Source: Candidatus Zhuqueibacterota bacterium
Lineage (GTDB): Bacteria; Zhuqueibacterota; Zhuqueibacteria; Oceanimicrobiales; Oceanimicrobiaceae
DNA length: 64,000 bases
Assembly: GCA_029261995.1 (NCBI GenBank)
Contig: JAJDAF010000055.1
Coordinates: forward strand, 62,001 to 126,000
Reading direction: 5' to 3'
Part shown: positions 8,401 through 17,211 of the stretch, one piece after another
Numbering within the stretch: position 1 is the stretch's first letter
Layout of the letters: every line of letters begins with the position of its first letter
The notes under the pieces: model-generated
What the model saw: only the letters and a program-made list of their open reading frames with translations
Told to the model about the DNA's origin: nothing
The model's database searches: none
Position numbers and translations under genes: made by a program

Positions 8401-8709
8401 ATGAATAATATTGGAGTTGTTTTATACAAGAAAGGTGATGAGCCTGGAACCCTGAATGCAGAATATTGCCATACAGATGATGGTAAAGGGAGTGGTATTG
8501 CTGTTGGAGGATCAACTCAAGGTTTTGAGGGTAAATATCACATTCGATACTTCGATGAAAAAGGCAAATTACAGGCTGAACGTGGCCTAGAAATTAAAAA
8601 AGATGGAGATCGATTCAATCTAATGTGGTTCAACAACAAAGCAATAAGTGGCAGAGGCATCGGTTTTGAAACTATAGAAGGGTTGCTTGTTGGATATTAC
8701 GATGTATGA
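8401..8709 (+). CDS. conserved small protein of unknown function
   Basis: About 102 residues from ATG 8401. An in-frame TTG at 8293 exists but lies inside the attC-like site and is unlikely. The sequence is polar and predicted mostly beta, with a Gly-rich stretch GKGSGIAVGGSTQGFEG followed by YHIRYFDEKGKLQAE and GIGFETIEGLLVGYYDV. It resembles small bacterial proteins without assigned function; I cannot name a family. No signal peptide. It follows the S41 gene in the same direction and ends 19 bp before a repeat that would have removed any trailing attC. Confidence 0.65.
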   Translation: MNNIGVVLYKKGDEPGTLNAEYCHTDDGKGSGIAVGGSTQGFEGKYHIRYFDEKGKLQAERGLEIKKDGDRFNLMWFNNKAISGRGIGFETIEGLLVGYYDV

Positions 8710-8728
8710 ATTTTCATTCTTTAACTAC

Positions 8729-8924
8729 CCTGCTCGCGAGGGCTTTGCTCTCCGCGCTCGTCCCACCATGGAATCCCTTGCGGAACAATTGAATTGGGGA
8801 TTGTATCCCCCAACACATGCCGCCAACGAGACAAAGTATTTGTCAGGTGAGCCGCTATAAGATCACTGACGAAAACGGCATCTATTTCACCACCCACACT
8901 ATTGTGGCGTGGATGCCCGTAGCG
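8729..8924 (+). repeat. 195-bp direct repeat, copy 2, with transposase fragment
   Basis: Second copy of 6407-6601, including the transposase N-terminus VSRYKITDENGIYFTTHTIV from 8847. The two copies bracket the S41 peptidase, the attC-like site and the small protein. Confidence 0.7.
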
Positions 8925-9104
8925 GCGGGTGGCCCTGACATAAAAAGAAAGACCTGTGTGCCACGTGGCTTCAGCCCGTGGCTTTTGCTACGTTCGCCTG
9001 GCTTGTGCATCCTGCCCGCGCGGGTGTCCCTGCTAGCGATGACAGAAAGCCGTGTGGCACGCGTCTTATAGTCCGTGCGCTTTATCGCACAATCTAATAC
9101 ATAC
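8925..9104. repeat. REP-type repeats upstream of transposase fragment
   Basis: Contains GGCGGGTGGCCCTGACAT, TGTGTGCCACGTGGCTTCAG and GTGTGGCACGCGTCTTATAG, members of the GTGTGGCACGTG palindrome family. No gene. Confidence 0.55.
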
Positions 9105-9215
9105 CATGGAGTCCGCGGATAAGACAGAGCACAGAAAAAGGGTCAAGCACTACAATACGCCTGGGCAGGCGCATGAGCTGACTTTCTCATGTCACCACCG
9201 CTACGGGTATCGGGA
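9105..9215 (+). pseudogene. RAYT transposase N-terminal fragment
   Basis: Encodes a start, a basic stretch EHRKRVKHYNTPGQAHELTF and SCHHRYGY, the N-terminus of REP-associated tyrosine transposases, then runs abruptly into the permease fragment on the other strand near 9210. It is nearly the same as the start of the gene at 31792-32157. Confidence 0.7.
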
Positions 9216-9466
9216 ATCAACGGCTTGTAGGGAATATATTTGTTCCAGGTGGCTTCGATGAAGGCAACGGTGTCAGGAACATTGTCGGGATCTATTCGAA
9301 CGGCAATGAAGGTGCGGTGGAGATTGTTCAGTCCGATTAGCAACGGCTCGATTTTCTGATGCAGCGACTGATAGTGAAAATCTTCAACTACGCCGATGAC
9401 GTTAAGAGAAAAATGCGAGTCGCCGGGCACTCCGGTGCGTTTGCCAACATAATCGAAATGCGGCCC
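9209..9466 (-). pseudogene. FtsX/MacB-type permease fragment
   Basis: About 85 codons of a periplasmic MacB-type domain: HFDYVGKRTGVPGDSHFSLN, VIGVVEDFHYQSLHQ and FIAVRIDPDNVPDTV. It is equivalent to the second extracytoplasmic domain of the intact neighbour (which has VERIVGVVKDFNYTSL and VAVRIRPGDVPETI). Both ends are missing: the downstream side is cut by the transposase fragment at about 9210, and the upstream side abuts the neighbour's stop codon. It is the relic of a second permease gene that once lay in tandem. Confidence 0.75.
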
Positions 9467-9469
9467 GGC

Positions 9470-11899
9470 CTATTCATATTTGATGGCATCAATCGGATTG
9501 GCCAGCGCCGCTTTCAGCGCCTGAAAACCAACGGTCAATAAAGCGATGACCAGCGCCACAACTGTCGCCAGGCCAAAGATGGTAAAATTGACCTGCGTGC
9601 GAAAGGCAAAACCCTGCAACCAGCGCTCCATGGCATAAAATGCGGCAGGCCATGCGAAGCAACTGGCAATGACAAGCAGCACCACGAACTCCTTCGAAAG
9701 CAGCAGCACGATATTGTTCGCTGAGGCGCCCATGACTTTACGGATTCCCACCTCCTTCGTGCGTAGCTCAGCGGTGAACGCCGCCAGTGCAAACAGTCCC
9801 AGACAGGCGATGAAAATGGCGAGAAAGGCAAAGGCTGTAAAAATTTTACCCCAGTTCTCTTCTGCTTTGTAGAGCCCATCCAACTCCTGATCCAGAAACG
9901 TGAATTCGAAGGCACGCTGCGGCACAATCTCACGCCAGGTGTCGCGCAGGAAGCCGATGGTCTCCGGCACATCGCCGGGCCGGATGCGCACGGCAACATA
10001 GCGCAGGAAGAAATTCGCAAATCCGCGGCCATTGACCAGATCCACCACAAATGGACCGATGGGCTGGCGCAGCGAGGTGTAGTTGAAATCCTTGACCACC
10101 CCGACAATGCGTTCGACGGTGCGGTTCTCCGGCGGCCCGCGCAGCCCGAATCGCTTGCCGATCGCTTCCTGCGGTGTCCAACCCAAATGAGCCACGGCAC
10201 TTTCATTCACGATCAGGGTTTCAACGGAATCCGCGGCGGAATCCTTAATGTAAGCCCGGCCGGCCACCAGTTCCATTTCAAAAGTTTTCAGAAAATCGTG
10301 CGTCACATAGATAACCGGGATTTGCAACTGCTGGTCGTCAGAATACCCTTCCGGCACGAAGTTGTCCGTTTGGTAATTCGAGCCCAGAATATCATGCGTC
10401 ATGGTGACACCGACAATATCCGGGTTTTGCAGGATGCGGCTTTTGAAGCTGTCGTACCAGCGCGACGGCGTGGTGCGCGCCAATGAAATCAGCACGACCT
10501 GCTCCTTGTTGAAGCCGAGTTTTTCACTCTGCAGAAAAGTCAACTGGTCGTAGGAGACTCCGGTCCCGATGATCAGGATGATAGAAATCGCAAACTGCAC
10601 GACCACGAGCGTTTTCCTGAACAGACCACCACGCGCGCCACGGCTGAGCGTACCTTTCAGCACTTTCACCGGCTCAAAAGCTGACAGAAACAGTGCCGGG
10701 TAGAGGCCCGCCACCAAGCCGACGAATAGGGTAATCACCAGAATGCCAGCGATGGTGACAGGCTGCAGCAGGCTGGCCAGGGTCATGGTTTTGCCGGCAT
10801 AATCATTGAAATACGGTAGCGCCAGCGCGACCACGCCGAGAGCCAGAGTCCCGGAAACCAAACTCATGACTACCGACTCGCCAAGAAACTGCTTGATAAG
10901 CTGACTGCGGAAAGCGCCGAGGGCTTTGCGCATGCCAACTTCCAGGCTGCGCTGGGCCGAGCGGGCCGTGGCCAGATTCATGAAGTTAATGCAGGCGATC
11001 AGAAGAATAAACACGGCAATCGCGGAGAAAATGTATACGTAGGAGATGTCGCTGTTTGGTGCGATTTCAAAATCAAGATGGGAATTCAAATGAATGTCGC
11101 GCAGGGGCTGCAGATAGACGTCCGCTTTGTCGTGCAAGAACGGCGGGAAGTACTTTGCGACCATGTCAGGGAACCGCTCAGCCAGGGCCTCGGGAGAAGC
11201 TCCCTCCGCCAACAGTACGTAGGTCCAACAGGGATTCCAGTACCAGGTGCGTGGCAGACGCCCGCCCAGGACGTTCTTCAGACCGGAAAATGACGCCAAG
11301 AAGTCAAACTGAAAATGCGAGTTTTCCGGTACGTCTTCGACAATGCCGGTCACCTTCAGGTCGGTCTGGCCCTCATAGCGCAGTACTTTGCCCATGGCTT
11401 CCCCCTCACCGAAATACTTCCGGGCCATGGCCTGCGTCAGCACGACTGAGTTCGGCTGGTCAAGTGCGCTACCGGGGTCACCGGCCACGAAAGCAAAATC
11501 GAAGATTTGAAAAACGGTGGAGTCTACAAAAAAGAAGCGGGGCTCGTTGAACTGTTTTTCACCGTCGAGATATTCAAGCGCGAGGGAGGGCGCCTGGAAA
11601 TTGAAAAAGCGCACCGAGGCTTCAACCAAATCCGGATAGTCCAACACGACGGCGGGCCCAAAAGGGAAGGGCATGCTGGCGGAATTTTCACCGACACCTT
11701 CCGCGCGTACTTCCTCGGCCACGCGATAGATGCGATCCGATTTGCTGTGATACTTGTCGTAACTCAGTTCGTCCTGAACATAGAGCAAAATCAGGATGCA
11801 GCAGGCCATGCCGATCGCCAGTCCGGCGATATTGAGAAAGGAATAACCTTTGTGCTTAAGAATGTTGCGGACTGCAATTCTTATGTAGTTCTTGAGCAT
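9470..11899 (-). CDS. ABC transporter permease, MacB/FtsX family
   Basis: An 809-residue inner-membrane permease. It opens with MLKNYIRIAVRNILKHKGYS and one membrane helix, followed by a MacB-type periplasmic domain (about 45-250), three FtsX helices (near 285-420), a linker with another signal-like helix, a second periplasmic domain (about 480-650) and three more helices to the C-terminus. This doubled FtsX layout is typical of FCB-group members. Each FtsX block has the ARSAQRSLEVGMRKALGA or ELRTKEVGIRKVMGA coupling helix that contacts the ATPase. No ATPase gene is adjacent in the window. The start has a GGAG site. Export of peptides, antibiotics or lipoprotein cargo is typical of the family; the substrate is unknown. 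Confidence 0.9.
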   Translation of the reverse strand: MLKNYIRIAVRNILKHKGYSFLNIAGLAIGMACCILILLYVQDELSYDKYHSKSDRIYRVAEEVRAEGVGENSASMPFPFGPAVVLDYPDLVEASVRFFNFQAPSLALEYLDGEKQFNEPRFFFVDSTVFQIFDFAFVAGDPGSALDQPNSVVLTQAMARKYFGEGEAMGKVLRYEGQTDLKVTGIVEDVPENSHFQFDFLASFSGLKNVLGGRLPRTWYWNPCWTYVLLAEGASPEALAERFPDMVAKYFPPFLHDKADVYLQPLRDIHLNSHLDFEIAPNSDISYVYIFSAIAVFILLIACINFMNLATARSAQRSLEVGMRKALGAFRSQLIKQFLGESVVMSLVSGTLALGVVALALPYFNDYAGKTMTLASLLQPVTIAGILVITLFVGLVAGLYPALFLSAFEPVKVLKGTLSRGARGGLFRKTLVVVQFAISIILIIGTGVSYDQLTFLQSEKLGFNKEQVVLISLARTTPSRWYDSFKSRILQNPDIVGVTMTHDILGSNYQTDNFVPEGYSDDQQLQIPVIYVTHDFLKTFEMELVAGRAYIKDSAADSVETLIVNESAVAHLGWTPQEAIGKRFGLRGPPENRTVERIVGVVKDFNYTSLRQPIGPFVVDLVNGRGFANFFLRYVAVRIRPGDVPETIGFLRDTWREIVPQRAFEFTFLDQELDGLYKAEENWGKIFTAFAFLAIFIACLGLFALAAFTAELRTKEVGIRKVMGASANNIVLLLSKEFVVLLVIASCFAWPAAFYAMERWLQGFAFRTQVNFTIFGLATVVALVIALLTVGFQALKAALANPIDAIKYE

Positions 11900-11915
11900 G
11901 CGTTTCTCCGTGCGA

Positions 11916-12662
11916 CTAATTCAGATACTTCTCTTCTATGAATCGATGCCAGCCTGTCTCAAACTCCTGCGTCGTAATACCCAGGACGGATTGCAGGTTA
12001 CCGTTGGTTTCAATCAACTGTCTCACAGCATCAGGCCCCCACGCCTGCACGATGTATTCAAGCAAAACATACCCAACTCTATAGATGTCACCATTGCTGC
12101 TGTTGTAATCCGAACTTAGCTCCGCCAGCGTGGGATAGTCGCCGCTGACCATAAAAGGCAGGTTTTTTGGATCGACAAATTCTCCCGCCTCATAAACTGC
12201 AACAGCTTCCCACAGCCAGCGTGGGTTATTCGCGATTCGACTGTTGACGTGCAACGAGACAACGTGGACGAACTCGTGTACCGGTGTGGTGTTGGAGTTG
12301 CTGAGAAAGAGCATCCTGAACTCATCCAATCCCATGACGTAGCCGGCCGCACCGACATAGCGGATGCCGAGGTCTCTCTCCATCGCTGCCATGAAGCTCT
12401 CTCTTTCCAGCCATATCTTCGCCGTTATCCTGGGCAAGGTCGGGACTTGCAGGTCATCCATTATTCTTTGGTAATTGCGTTCGAGCATTTCTGGGATACC
12501 CGCAACCATTGACACGGGTAACCCGTCGTACAGAGCAAAGCTGAAGTGCTGAGTTTCAAATGAATCGCCATTACCGTCGGCCGGTGTGCTGGGATTCTCG
12601 TTGCCACAACAGAGCAAGAGTGGCAGCAATAGCATGGAGAAAAATGTTTGCGTGGCCTTCAT
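11916..12662 (-). CDS. zinc metallopeptidase lipoprotein, peptidase MA-like
   Basis: About 248 residues from ATG 12662. A longer in-frame start at 12722 would put 20 polar residues before the signal, so I prefer the shorter form. The signal ends in a lipobox-like LLLCCG. The catalytic motif HEFVH lies at about 129-133, and a glutamate in RWLWEAVAVYEAG about 20 residues later is the likely third zinc ligand, the gluzincin pattern of the peptidase MA family. The C-terminal helical part includes YRVGYVLLEYIVQAWG, as in these families. It should act at the cell envelope as a peptidase. It is the most distal gene of the minus-strand run that starts near 16.0 kb. Confidence 0.85.
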   Translation of the reverse strand: MKATQTFFSMLLLPLLLCCGNENPSTPADGNGDSFETQHFSFALYDGLPVSMVAGIPEMLERNYQRIMDDLQVPTLPRITAKIWLERESFMAAMERDLGIRYVGAAGYVMGLDEFRMLFLSNSNTTPVHEFVHVVSLHVNSRIANNPRWLWEAVAVYEAGEFVDPKNLPFMVSGDYPTLAELSSDYNSSNGDIYRVGYVLLEYIVQAWGPDAVRQLIETNGNLQSVLGITTQEFETGWHRFIEEKYLN

Positions 12663-12765
12663 AATGCATCTCGCACTAAATGACGAACAGATTTCCATTT
12701 TGTTCGGAACAATAAACCTCACTCAGCACCCGATATCCGGCCGATGCCGATATGTACAACGGATT

Positions 12766-13296
12766 CTATTCCTGCAACTCCGCCGGAATCGGACGGTTGG
12801 CATTCGGAATTTCATTCGTGATCGCAATGATCTTCCACTGCCCGTCTTTTTTGACAAGCGAGAAGTGGTCAACGCCCGGCCGGGGACCGCGCGCAGAACC
12901 TGGAACGCTGGACTCATAGAGCACGAGAATCTGCGCCATGTCTCCCATCACCATCGATTTTGTGCGGATAATCTTCTCGGTGAATCCAACGTCGGCTATC
13001 TTCGCCTTCTCGATGAAATCGATAAAATCCTGTACCCAGTCATCGACTGAGAATACAGTGGTTTCTTCTTTCCCCGTACGCAGGACGATAACCGCCTCCG
13101 CAATAAATAGTGATTTCGCGCGCTGCCAATCGGGCAGATCGTCCGCTTTGAAGGTCACGATATCGTAGAGTTCGGCGACAACATCGCCTGCCGATTTTTC
13201 GCCACCATCCCCTGGCAAAACAGCTGCTGTTGCAGATACGGCCAGCAGTATTAAAACGAACATAGGTGTCAGAATTCTATGATTGTTCAATTTCAT
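12766..13296 (-). CDS. exported NTF2-like (SnoaL/DUF4440-type) protein
   Basis: A 176-residue protein with a signal peptide (hydrophobic MFVLILLAVSATAAV). The mature part follows the NTF2-like cone fold seen in DUF4440/SnoaL proteins: an N-terminal helix with WQRAKSLFIAEAVIV, helix VDDWVQDFIDFIEKAK, a strand with MAQILVLYESS, and the closing DHFSLVKKDGQWKIIAITNE. Such proteins bind small ligands or serve as enzyme-like accessory domains; no active site can be assigned. The start follows AAAGGA and lies 26 bp after the stop of the PD40 gene, so it is probably cotranscribed with it. Confidence 0.8.
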   Translation of the reverse strand: MKLNNHRILTPMFVLILLAVSATAAVLPGDGGEKSAGDVVAELYDIVTFKADDLPDWQRAKSLFIAEAVIVLRTGKEETTVFSVDDWVQDFIDFIEKAKIADVGFTEKIIRTKSMVMGDMAQILVLYESSVPGSARGPRPGVDHFSLVKKDGQWKIIAITNEIPNANRPIPAELQE

Positions 13297-13322
13297 GATT
13301 GTTCCTTTAACAAAAATATCGA

Positions 13323-14231
13323 TTAGTGCTCAATAAAAGCCTTCGCATCCACCCAGAAAATATCTCCCCATCCGGTCATACCGTCGCGTATTTCATGGCG
13401 AGAAAAAAACAGGTACTTGCCATCTAACGTCACTTGCGGAAAGCGATCCAGCTTTTCACTATTTATACCAGGTCCAAGATTCTTTGCCGCGCCCCAGTCA
13501 CCAGACGGGGATCTGTGGCAAATGTACAGATCTCCACCGCCACCATAACCACCCTCCCGTTCCGAGCTAAAGATTATAAAGCGCTCATCAGCTTCCACAA
13601 AAATGTGGGAGTACGCCAAACCGGTGTTTATCATCTTGGGCAGTTTTTGTGGTTTGCCAAACACTCCGGCGCGAAGTTCAGAGCGAAAAAAAGTCCTTTT
13701 CTCACCAACCATCCCAAAATAAAGCGCACCTGACCGCGTGACGGCAGGCCAGATTTCAAATCCTTCTGAATTAATTGGTGCGCCAATATTTACCGGTACA
13801 CCCCAGCCGCTCTGTTGCCGGTCCACATACCAGACATCCCAGTTGTCCTCAGTCGATTCAGACCCGGCGGCAATACCGTAAAAATAAAGCCTGCTGCCTT
13901 CGGGCGAAAAGTATGCGCCATCAATGCGGTTCACTTCATCAAAGGTGAGCAAGGTTCGCTCTGACCAACGTCCATCTATTTCCTTTCTGGTGAAAAGCGC
14001 TTCCTTTCCTTCAAACCAGACGGACCAAAAGACCTCTTTCCCGTCCAACGAAAACGTGGGTGCGATATGTTCGTGGAGTTCGGTTGAAACAAGACCAGGC
14101 GCAAACTCCTCAGCCGTCATACCAGGTGATTCCTGTCCGAGATAAGGCCCGCGTAGTTCTCTATTCTGGCCAAAACAAATACCCCAGGAAACAGCAACAA
14201 AAAGCAATATCGCTCTAGAAAGTTTGTTCAT
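13323..14231 (-). CDS. exported PD40 beta-propeller protein
   Basis: A 302-residue protein with a short signal peptide followed by WD40-like (PD40/TolB-type) blades, recognisable by IAPTFSLDGKEVFWS, IDGAYFSPEGSRLYF, FIIFSSEREGG and FPQVTLDGKYLFFSRH. It shares the opening GPYLGQ.SPGMTAEEFAPGL and STELHE with the 16225-17211 product, so the two are paralogues. The family usually mediates protein contacts or binds peptides in the periplasm. The start lies 8 bp after the stop of the serine hydrolase gene upstream, indicating an operon. Confidence 0.85.
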   Translation of the reverse strand: MNKLSRAILLFVAVSWGICFGQNRELRGPYLGQESPGMTAEEFAPGLVSTELHEHIAPTFSLDGKEVFWSVWFEGKEALFTRKEIDGRWSERTLLTFDEVNRIDGAYFSPEGSRLYFYGIAAGSESTEDNWDVWYVDRQQSGWGVPVNIGAPINSEGFEIWPAVTRSGALYFGMVGEKRTFFRSELRAGVFGKPQKLPKMINTGLAYSHIFVEADERFIIFSSEREGGYGGGGDLYICHRSPSGDWGAAKNLGPGINSEKLDRFPQVTLDGKYLFFSRHEIRDGMTGWGDIFWVDAKAFIEH

Positions 14232-14239
14232 TATGAATC

Positions 14240-15310
14240 CTATTTGTTGGAGTGAGGCTCAGGCTTTACGTCGAGATGGGTAACACTATCAATCGCCTCT
14301 CTGACAAGTCGCATCACTTGCAGTTGTTTTGCGATTTTTTCGTCGGATGGATCGACGAATTCAGATAAGGTGATACCGACAAGATGGCGCTTGCGGTCGA
14401 TCCACGGGTAAGTTGTCAACCCGCCAAGACCGCAAATTTCCTCCACCTTTTTTGTTACAGGGCTCTCCGCGAAAATCCAGGCGCCAAACGCGTAGCGCAA
14501 CGTGTCCGCGCCGTACGCATAATCGGGATGATTGGGTGGCATGAAGCTGTTGTAGACCGGTGCATTATTGGTCTGGTTCGTGAACATTTCGTCGATTGAT
14601 GCCTGGCTCAGAACTCGCCTTCCGTCATGAACACCGTTGTTCGCGACCATTCTGATGAATTTCATAAATTCGTTTGCAGTGGTGAACAAGCCGTGCGCCG
14701 GCCCGGGGTTTGCACCTGGTAGGTAGGCCATTTCTGTTATTCCACATTTGTCGAGTACCAGCTCTTTTACTACGGTGCGCCACTCCTTCCCGGTCACTAG
14801 TTCCACGATGTGTGCGACGGTATGAATGCCGTTCTGCTCATAGGCAATCTTTGTTCCTGGTTCAAACCCGAAAGTGACACCTTCAACAATCTCATCAGCG
14901 ATCTCTTTAAGGGTCAAATCCTCCTGCAACGTGATGTAACTCTTAGATTCTGACAAGCCGGAAGACATCGAAAAAGCCTGCCGAATGGTAAAATGGCCCT
15001 TACCGGCGGCGGTGAATTTGGGCAGATAGTGGCCCACCGAATCACCTAATGAGAAATAACCCTGCTCAGCCAGCCTAAGCACGGTAGCGGCGGCCACCCA
15101 TTTCGACGCAGAGCGGATAAAGACACCATAATCTTCATTCACCGCTCCCGATTGAAATCGATAGATTGGTTTATGGTCCTGTTCTATCAGAACGATTACG
15201 TTGCCATGAAACGCGCCTTCGAGTGCGTGGTCGACATCGCTGAAGTCGTAATTCTGGGCGGAGAGCACAGGCGCGAAAATCAGGGCCCAAACAATTCCTA
15301 TGTAATTCAT
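14240..15310 (-). CDS. beta-lactamase-fold serine hydrolase
   Basis: A 356-residue exported protein (signal peptide with the hydrophobic run IGIVWALIFAPVLSAQ). It has the class C/DD-peptidase pattern: the SxxK motif in SASKWVAAATVLRLAEQG (Ser nucleophile near residue 63) and a YxN-type motif in IAYEQNGIHTVAHIVE. The third motif is not clear, and GLGGLTTYPWIDRKRH may take its place. Family members are esterases, peptidases or beta-lactamases; the substrate cannot be told. It sits between the isochorismatase-like gene (44 bp) and the PD40 gene (8 bp) in a likely operon. Confidence 0.85.
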   Translation of the reverse strand: MNYIGIVWALIFAPVLSAQNYDFSDVDHALEGAFHGNVIVLIEQDHKPIYRFQSGAVNEDYGVFIRSASKWVAAATVLRLAEQGYFSLGDSVGHYLPKFTAAGKGHFTIRQAFSMSSGLSESKSYITLQEDLTLKEIADEIVEGVTFGFEPGTKIAYEQNGIHTVAHIVELVTGKEWRTVVKELVLDKCGITEMAYLPGANPGPAHGLFTTANEFMKFIRMVANNGVHDGRRVLSQASIDEMFTNQTNNAPVYNSFMPPNHPDYAYGADTLRYAFGAWIFAESPVTKKVEEICGLGGLTTYPWIDRKRHLVGITLSEFVDPSDEKIAKQLQVMRLVREAIDSVTHLDVKPEPHSNK

Positions 15311-15354
15311 TTTCCCTCCTCATATTTTGAAAAATTTATAGAAGGAGCTACAGC

Positions 15355-16038
15355 TCACAGACTATCAATCGAAAATTCCTGACTCGACATCAACATGATA
15401 CCCTCTTCCTGATACTGTTTCAGGAGTTGCTCCCACTTCTCTTCAGCTTGTAAGGCGATGACGTCTGTGATAACGTTTACGGTGTATCCACGGTTTAAAG
15501 CGCCTTGGGCCGTGGTATGCAAACAGCCATCAGCATCCAAGCCTACAAGGAATAATTCATTCACTTGATGCTCAATCAAAAATCCATCAAGCTTCGGGCT
15601 GGAAAAGCCATCGCTTTTCGGTTTCGGGAATATGTGATTAGACATGAGCGAGATTCGTTTATCAATCTCGGTTCCCGGGTTTCCTTTTATAGCCGTTCCT
15701 CCAGCAAGTAGGTTAGATAGCATCCTACCGCGAAAATCATCAAGTTCTTGTCGAATGTAGACGACGATGATATTTTTCCTGGATGCAGCTTTTATGATTC
15801 TATTCACTGTTTCAATCAATTTTTTGGAATCTTTGTAAGGAAATGGCGGCTGGGCCGTTGTTCCAGTGTAGTCTTCCTGAATATCTATCACGAATAATGC
15901 CTGCTGTGGATTTTCATATTGTTCAATCTGCTCACCGTGAGTCGGTTTTGATATGCGAATGACTTCACCAATCACAAAGCTTATGAAACAAATGATAAGT
16001 ACTGTTATCATAATCGAGACTTTTCTTATCTTGCTCAT
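15355..16038 (-). CDS. isochorismatase-like cysteine hydrolase, membrane-anchored
   Basis: A 227-residue protein with one N-terminal membrane helix (VSIMITVLIICFISFVIGEV), unusual for this mostly cytosolic family. The fold is shown by ALFVIDIQEDYTGT with the catalytic Asp, a strand IIVVYIRQELDDF, and VGLDADGCLHTTAQGALNRG with the nucleophile Cys, then VITDVIA. It probably hydrolyses an amide or ester, as nicotinamidase-related proteins do; the substrate is unknown. The gene is the first of a four-gene minus-strand run (isochorismatase, serine hydrolase, PD40, NTF2-like). Confidence 0.85.
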   Translation of the reverse strand: MSKIRKVSIMITVLIICFISFVIGEVIRISKPTHGEQIEQYENPQQALFVIDIQEDYTGTTAQPPFPYKDSKKLIETVNRIIKAASRKNIIVVYIRQELDDFRGRMLSNLLAGGTAIKGNPGTEIDKRISLMSNHIFPKPKSDGFSSPKLDGFLIEHQVNELFLVGLDADGCLHTTAQGALNRGYTVNVITDVIALQAEEKWEQLLKQYQEEGIMLMSSQEFSIDSL

Positions 16039-16224
16039 CTACATTTCCTCTTTTCAATATCCGCGTATTTGAAGATCTATCGCGGGACAGACAGTGATCG
16101 CCTCTAGAACATAAAAACACGCAAAAGGGGAGAGCAAAGGCAACAAAACGAAGGCCACACCCATGTGGTGGTAGGAACACTGACGGTTTTGAAACGATGC
16201 TCTTCTTCATGCCAGTTCGATTTT

Positions 16225-17211
16225 TCACTTATGTTGTGCACTCCGTTTCATGTCATCGAGAATTCGTGCGTCAACCCAATAAATGTCTGCGCGAAATATA
16301 GGCTCATTGCCTTCGAACAACGGCGAATGCCAACGTTTCCGTGGATTGGCGCCCTCGTGTTCGCGGCTGCTGACAAAGAATATGTATTTGCCATCGGGCG
16401 AAAGAGTAGCGCTCTTCTCCATGCGTTCGGAGTTCACCTTCGGCCCCAAGTTAATTGGCCCGCCCCATGTGCCGTTCGCTTTTCTAAAACTGACAAACAA
16501 GTCGTGGCCCCGATGCTCAGTGCGCATTGCGAAAAGGGCATAACTGCCGTCGTGAGCGATGGCGGAGAGCAGCGCCGAGTCTGGGAAAGCAGCAATCTCT
16601 TTGCGCTCGGCGAAAGTCGTACCGAGTCGATGTGATTTGTAAAACTTGGGGGTCGGATCGTTTCTGCGCCTTTCAGAGGACCAGTGCAACACGCCATCGG
16701 CAGTTTCAAACACGTTGAGTTCGTTGAACTCGGTATTCAGGGCTGCAAGTATTTTGCTGTCGCTCCAGGTGTCGCCGATTCGTTCTGCCACGGCCAAATC
16801 CATATTAAAACTGCCATCGGTGGCCGTATTCACGGTGGTGTAGATTCGTTTTCCGTCGGTGGAGAATGCAACAACACCATTAAAAATCCTTCCGGAGAAC
16901 GACGCGACTACGGGCTTCGACCAAACTCCAGTCTGTTCCCTTGAGCAAAAAATGGTGCCGTAATAGCGGCCGTCAATCTTGTATACGATGCGGAAGTAGA
17001 CCTCCTTGCCGTCGGGACTGAAGGCAGGAGCGGCATCATCATGCAACTCGGTTGAAATGAGACCCGGCGCAAACATTTCGGCGGTCATGCCGGGTGTTTT
17101 TTGGCCCAAGTAGGGACCAAGCAGCCGGGGGAAATCGTCCTCTTGTGCAGAAAGGGTGGCGAGTGAAATCAGAAAAAACGTAACTCCGCAAAGCGTTGCT
17201 TTTCGTTTCAA
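16225..17211 (-). CDS. exported PD40 beta-propeller protein, second paralogue
   Basis: A 328-residue protein with a signal peptide (CGVTFFLISLATLSAQ). It opens with LLGPYLGQKTPGMTAEMFAP and STELHDDAAPAFSPDGKEVY, almost the same signature as the 13323-14231 product. PD40 blades follow: VVAFSTDGKRIYTTV, LLSAIAHDGSYALFAM, KSATLSPDGKYIFFVSS and a closing ADIYWVDARILDDM. This is a TolB-like propeller expected in the periplasm or on the outer membrane. The gap to the next downstream start (16038) is 186 bp, so it may be a separate transcript. Confidence 0.85.
   Translation of the reverse strand: MKRKATLCGVTFFLISLATLSAQEDDFPRLLGPYLGQKTPGMTAEMFAPGLISTELHDDAAPAFSPDGKEVYFRIVYKIDGRYYGTIFCSREQTGVWSKPVVASFSGRIFNGVVAFSTDGKRIYTTVNTATDGSFNMDLAVAERIGDTWSDSKILAALNTEFNELNVFETADGVLHWSSERRRNDPTPKFYKSHRLGTTFAERKEIAAFPDSALLSAIAHDGSYALFAMRTEHRGHDLFVSFRKANGTWGGPINLGPKVNSERMEKSATLSPDGKYIFFVSSREHEGANPRKRWHSPLFEGNEPIFRADIYWVDARILDDMKRSAQHK

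Noticed and set aside
15965-16228. Minus-strand ORF of 87 codons upstream of the isochorismatase-like gene
   Set aside because: Overlaps the start of that gene in another frame and has no family likeness; a ribosome site is absent.
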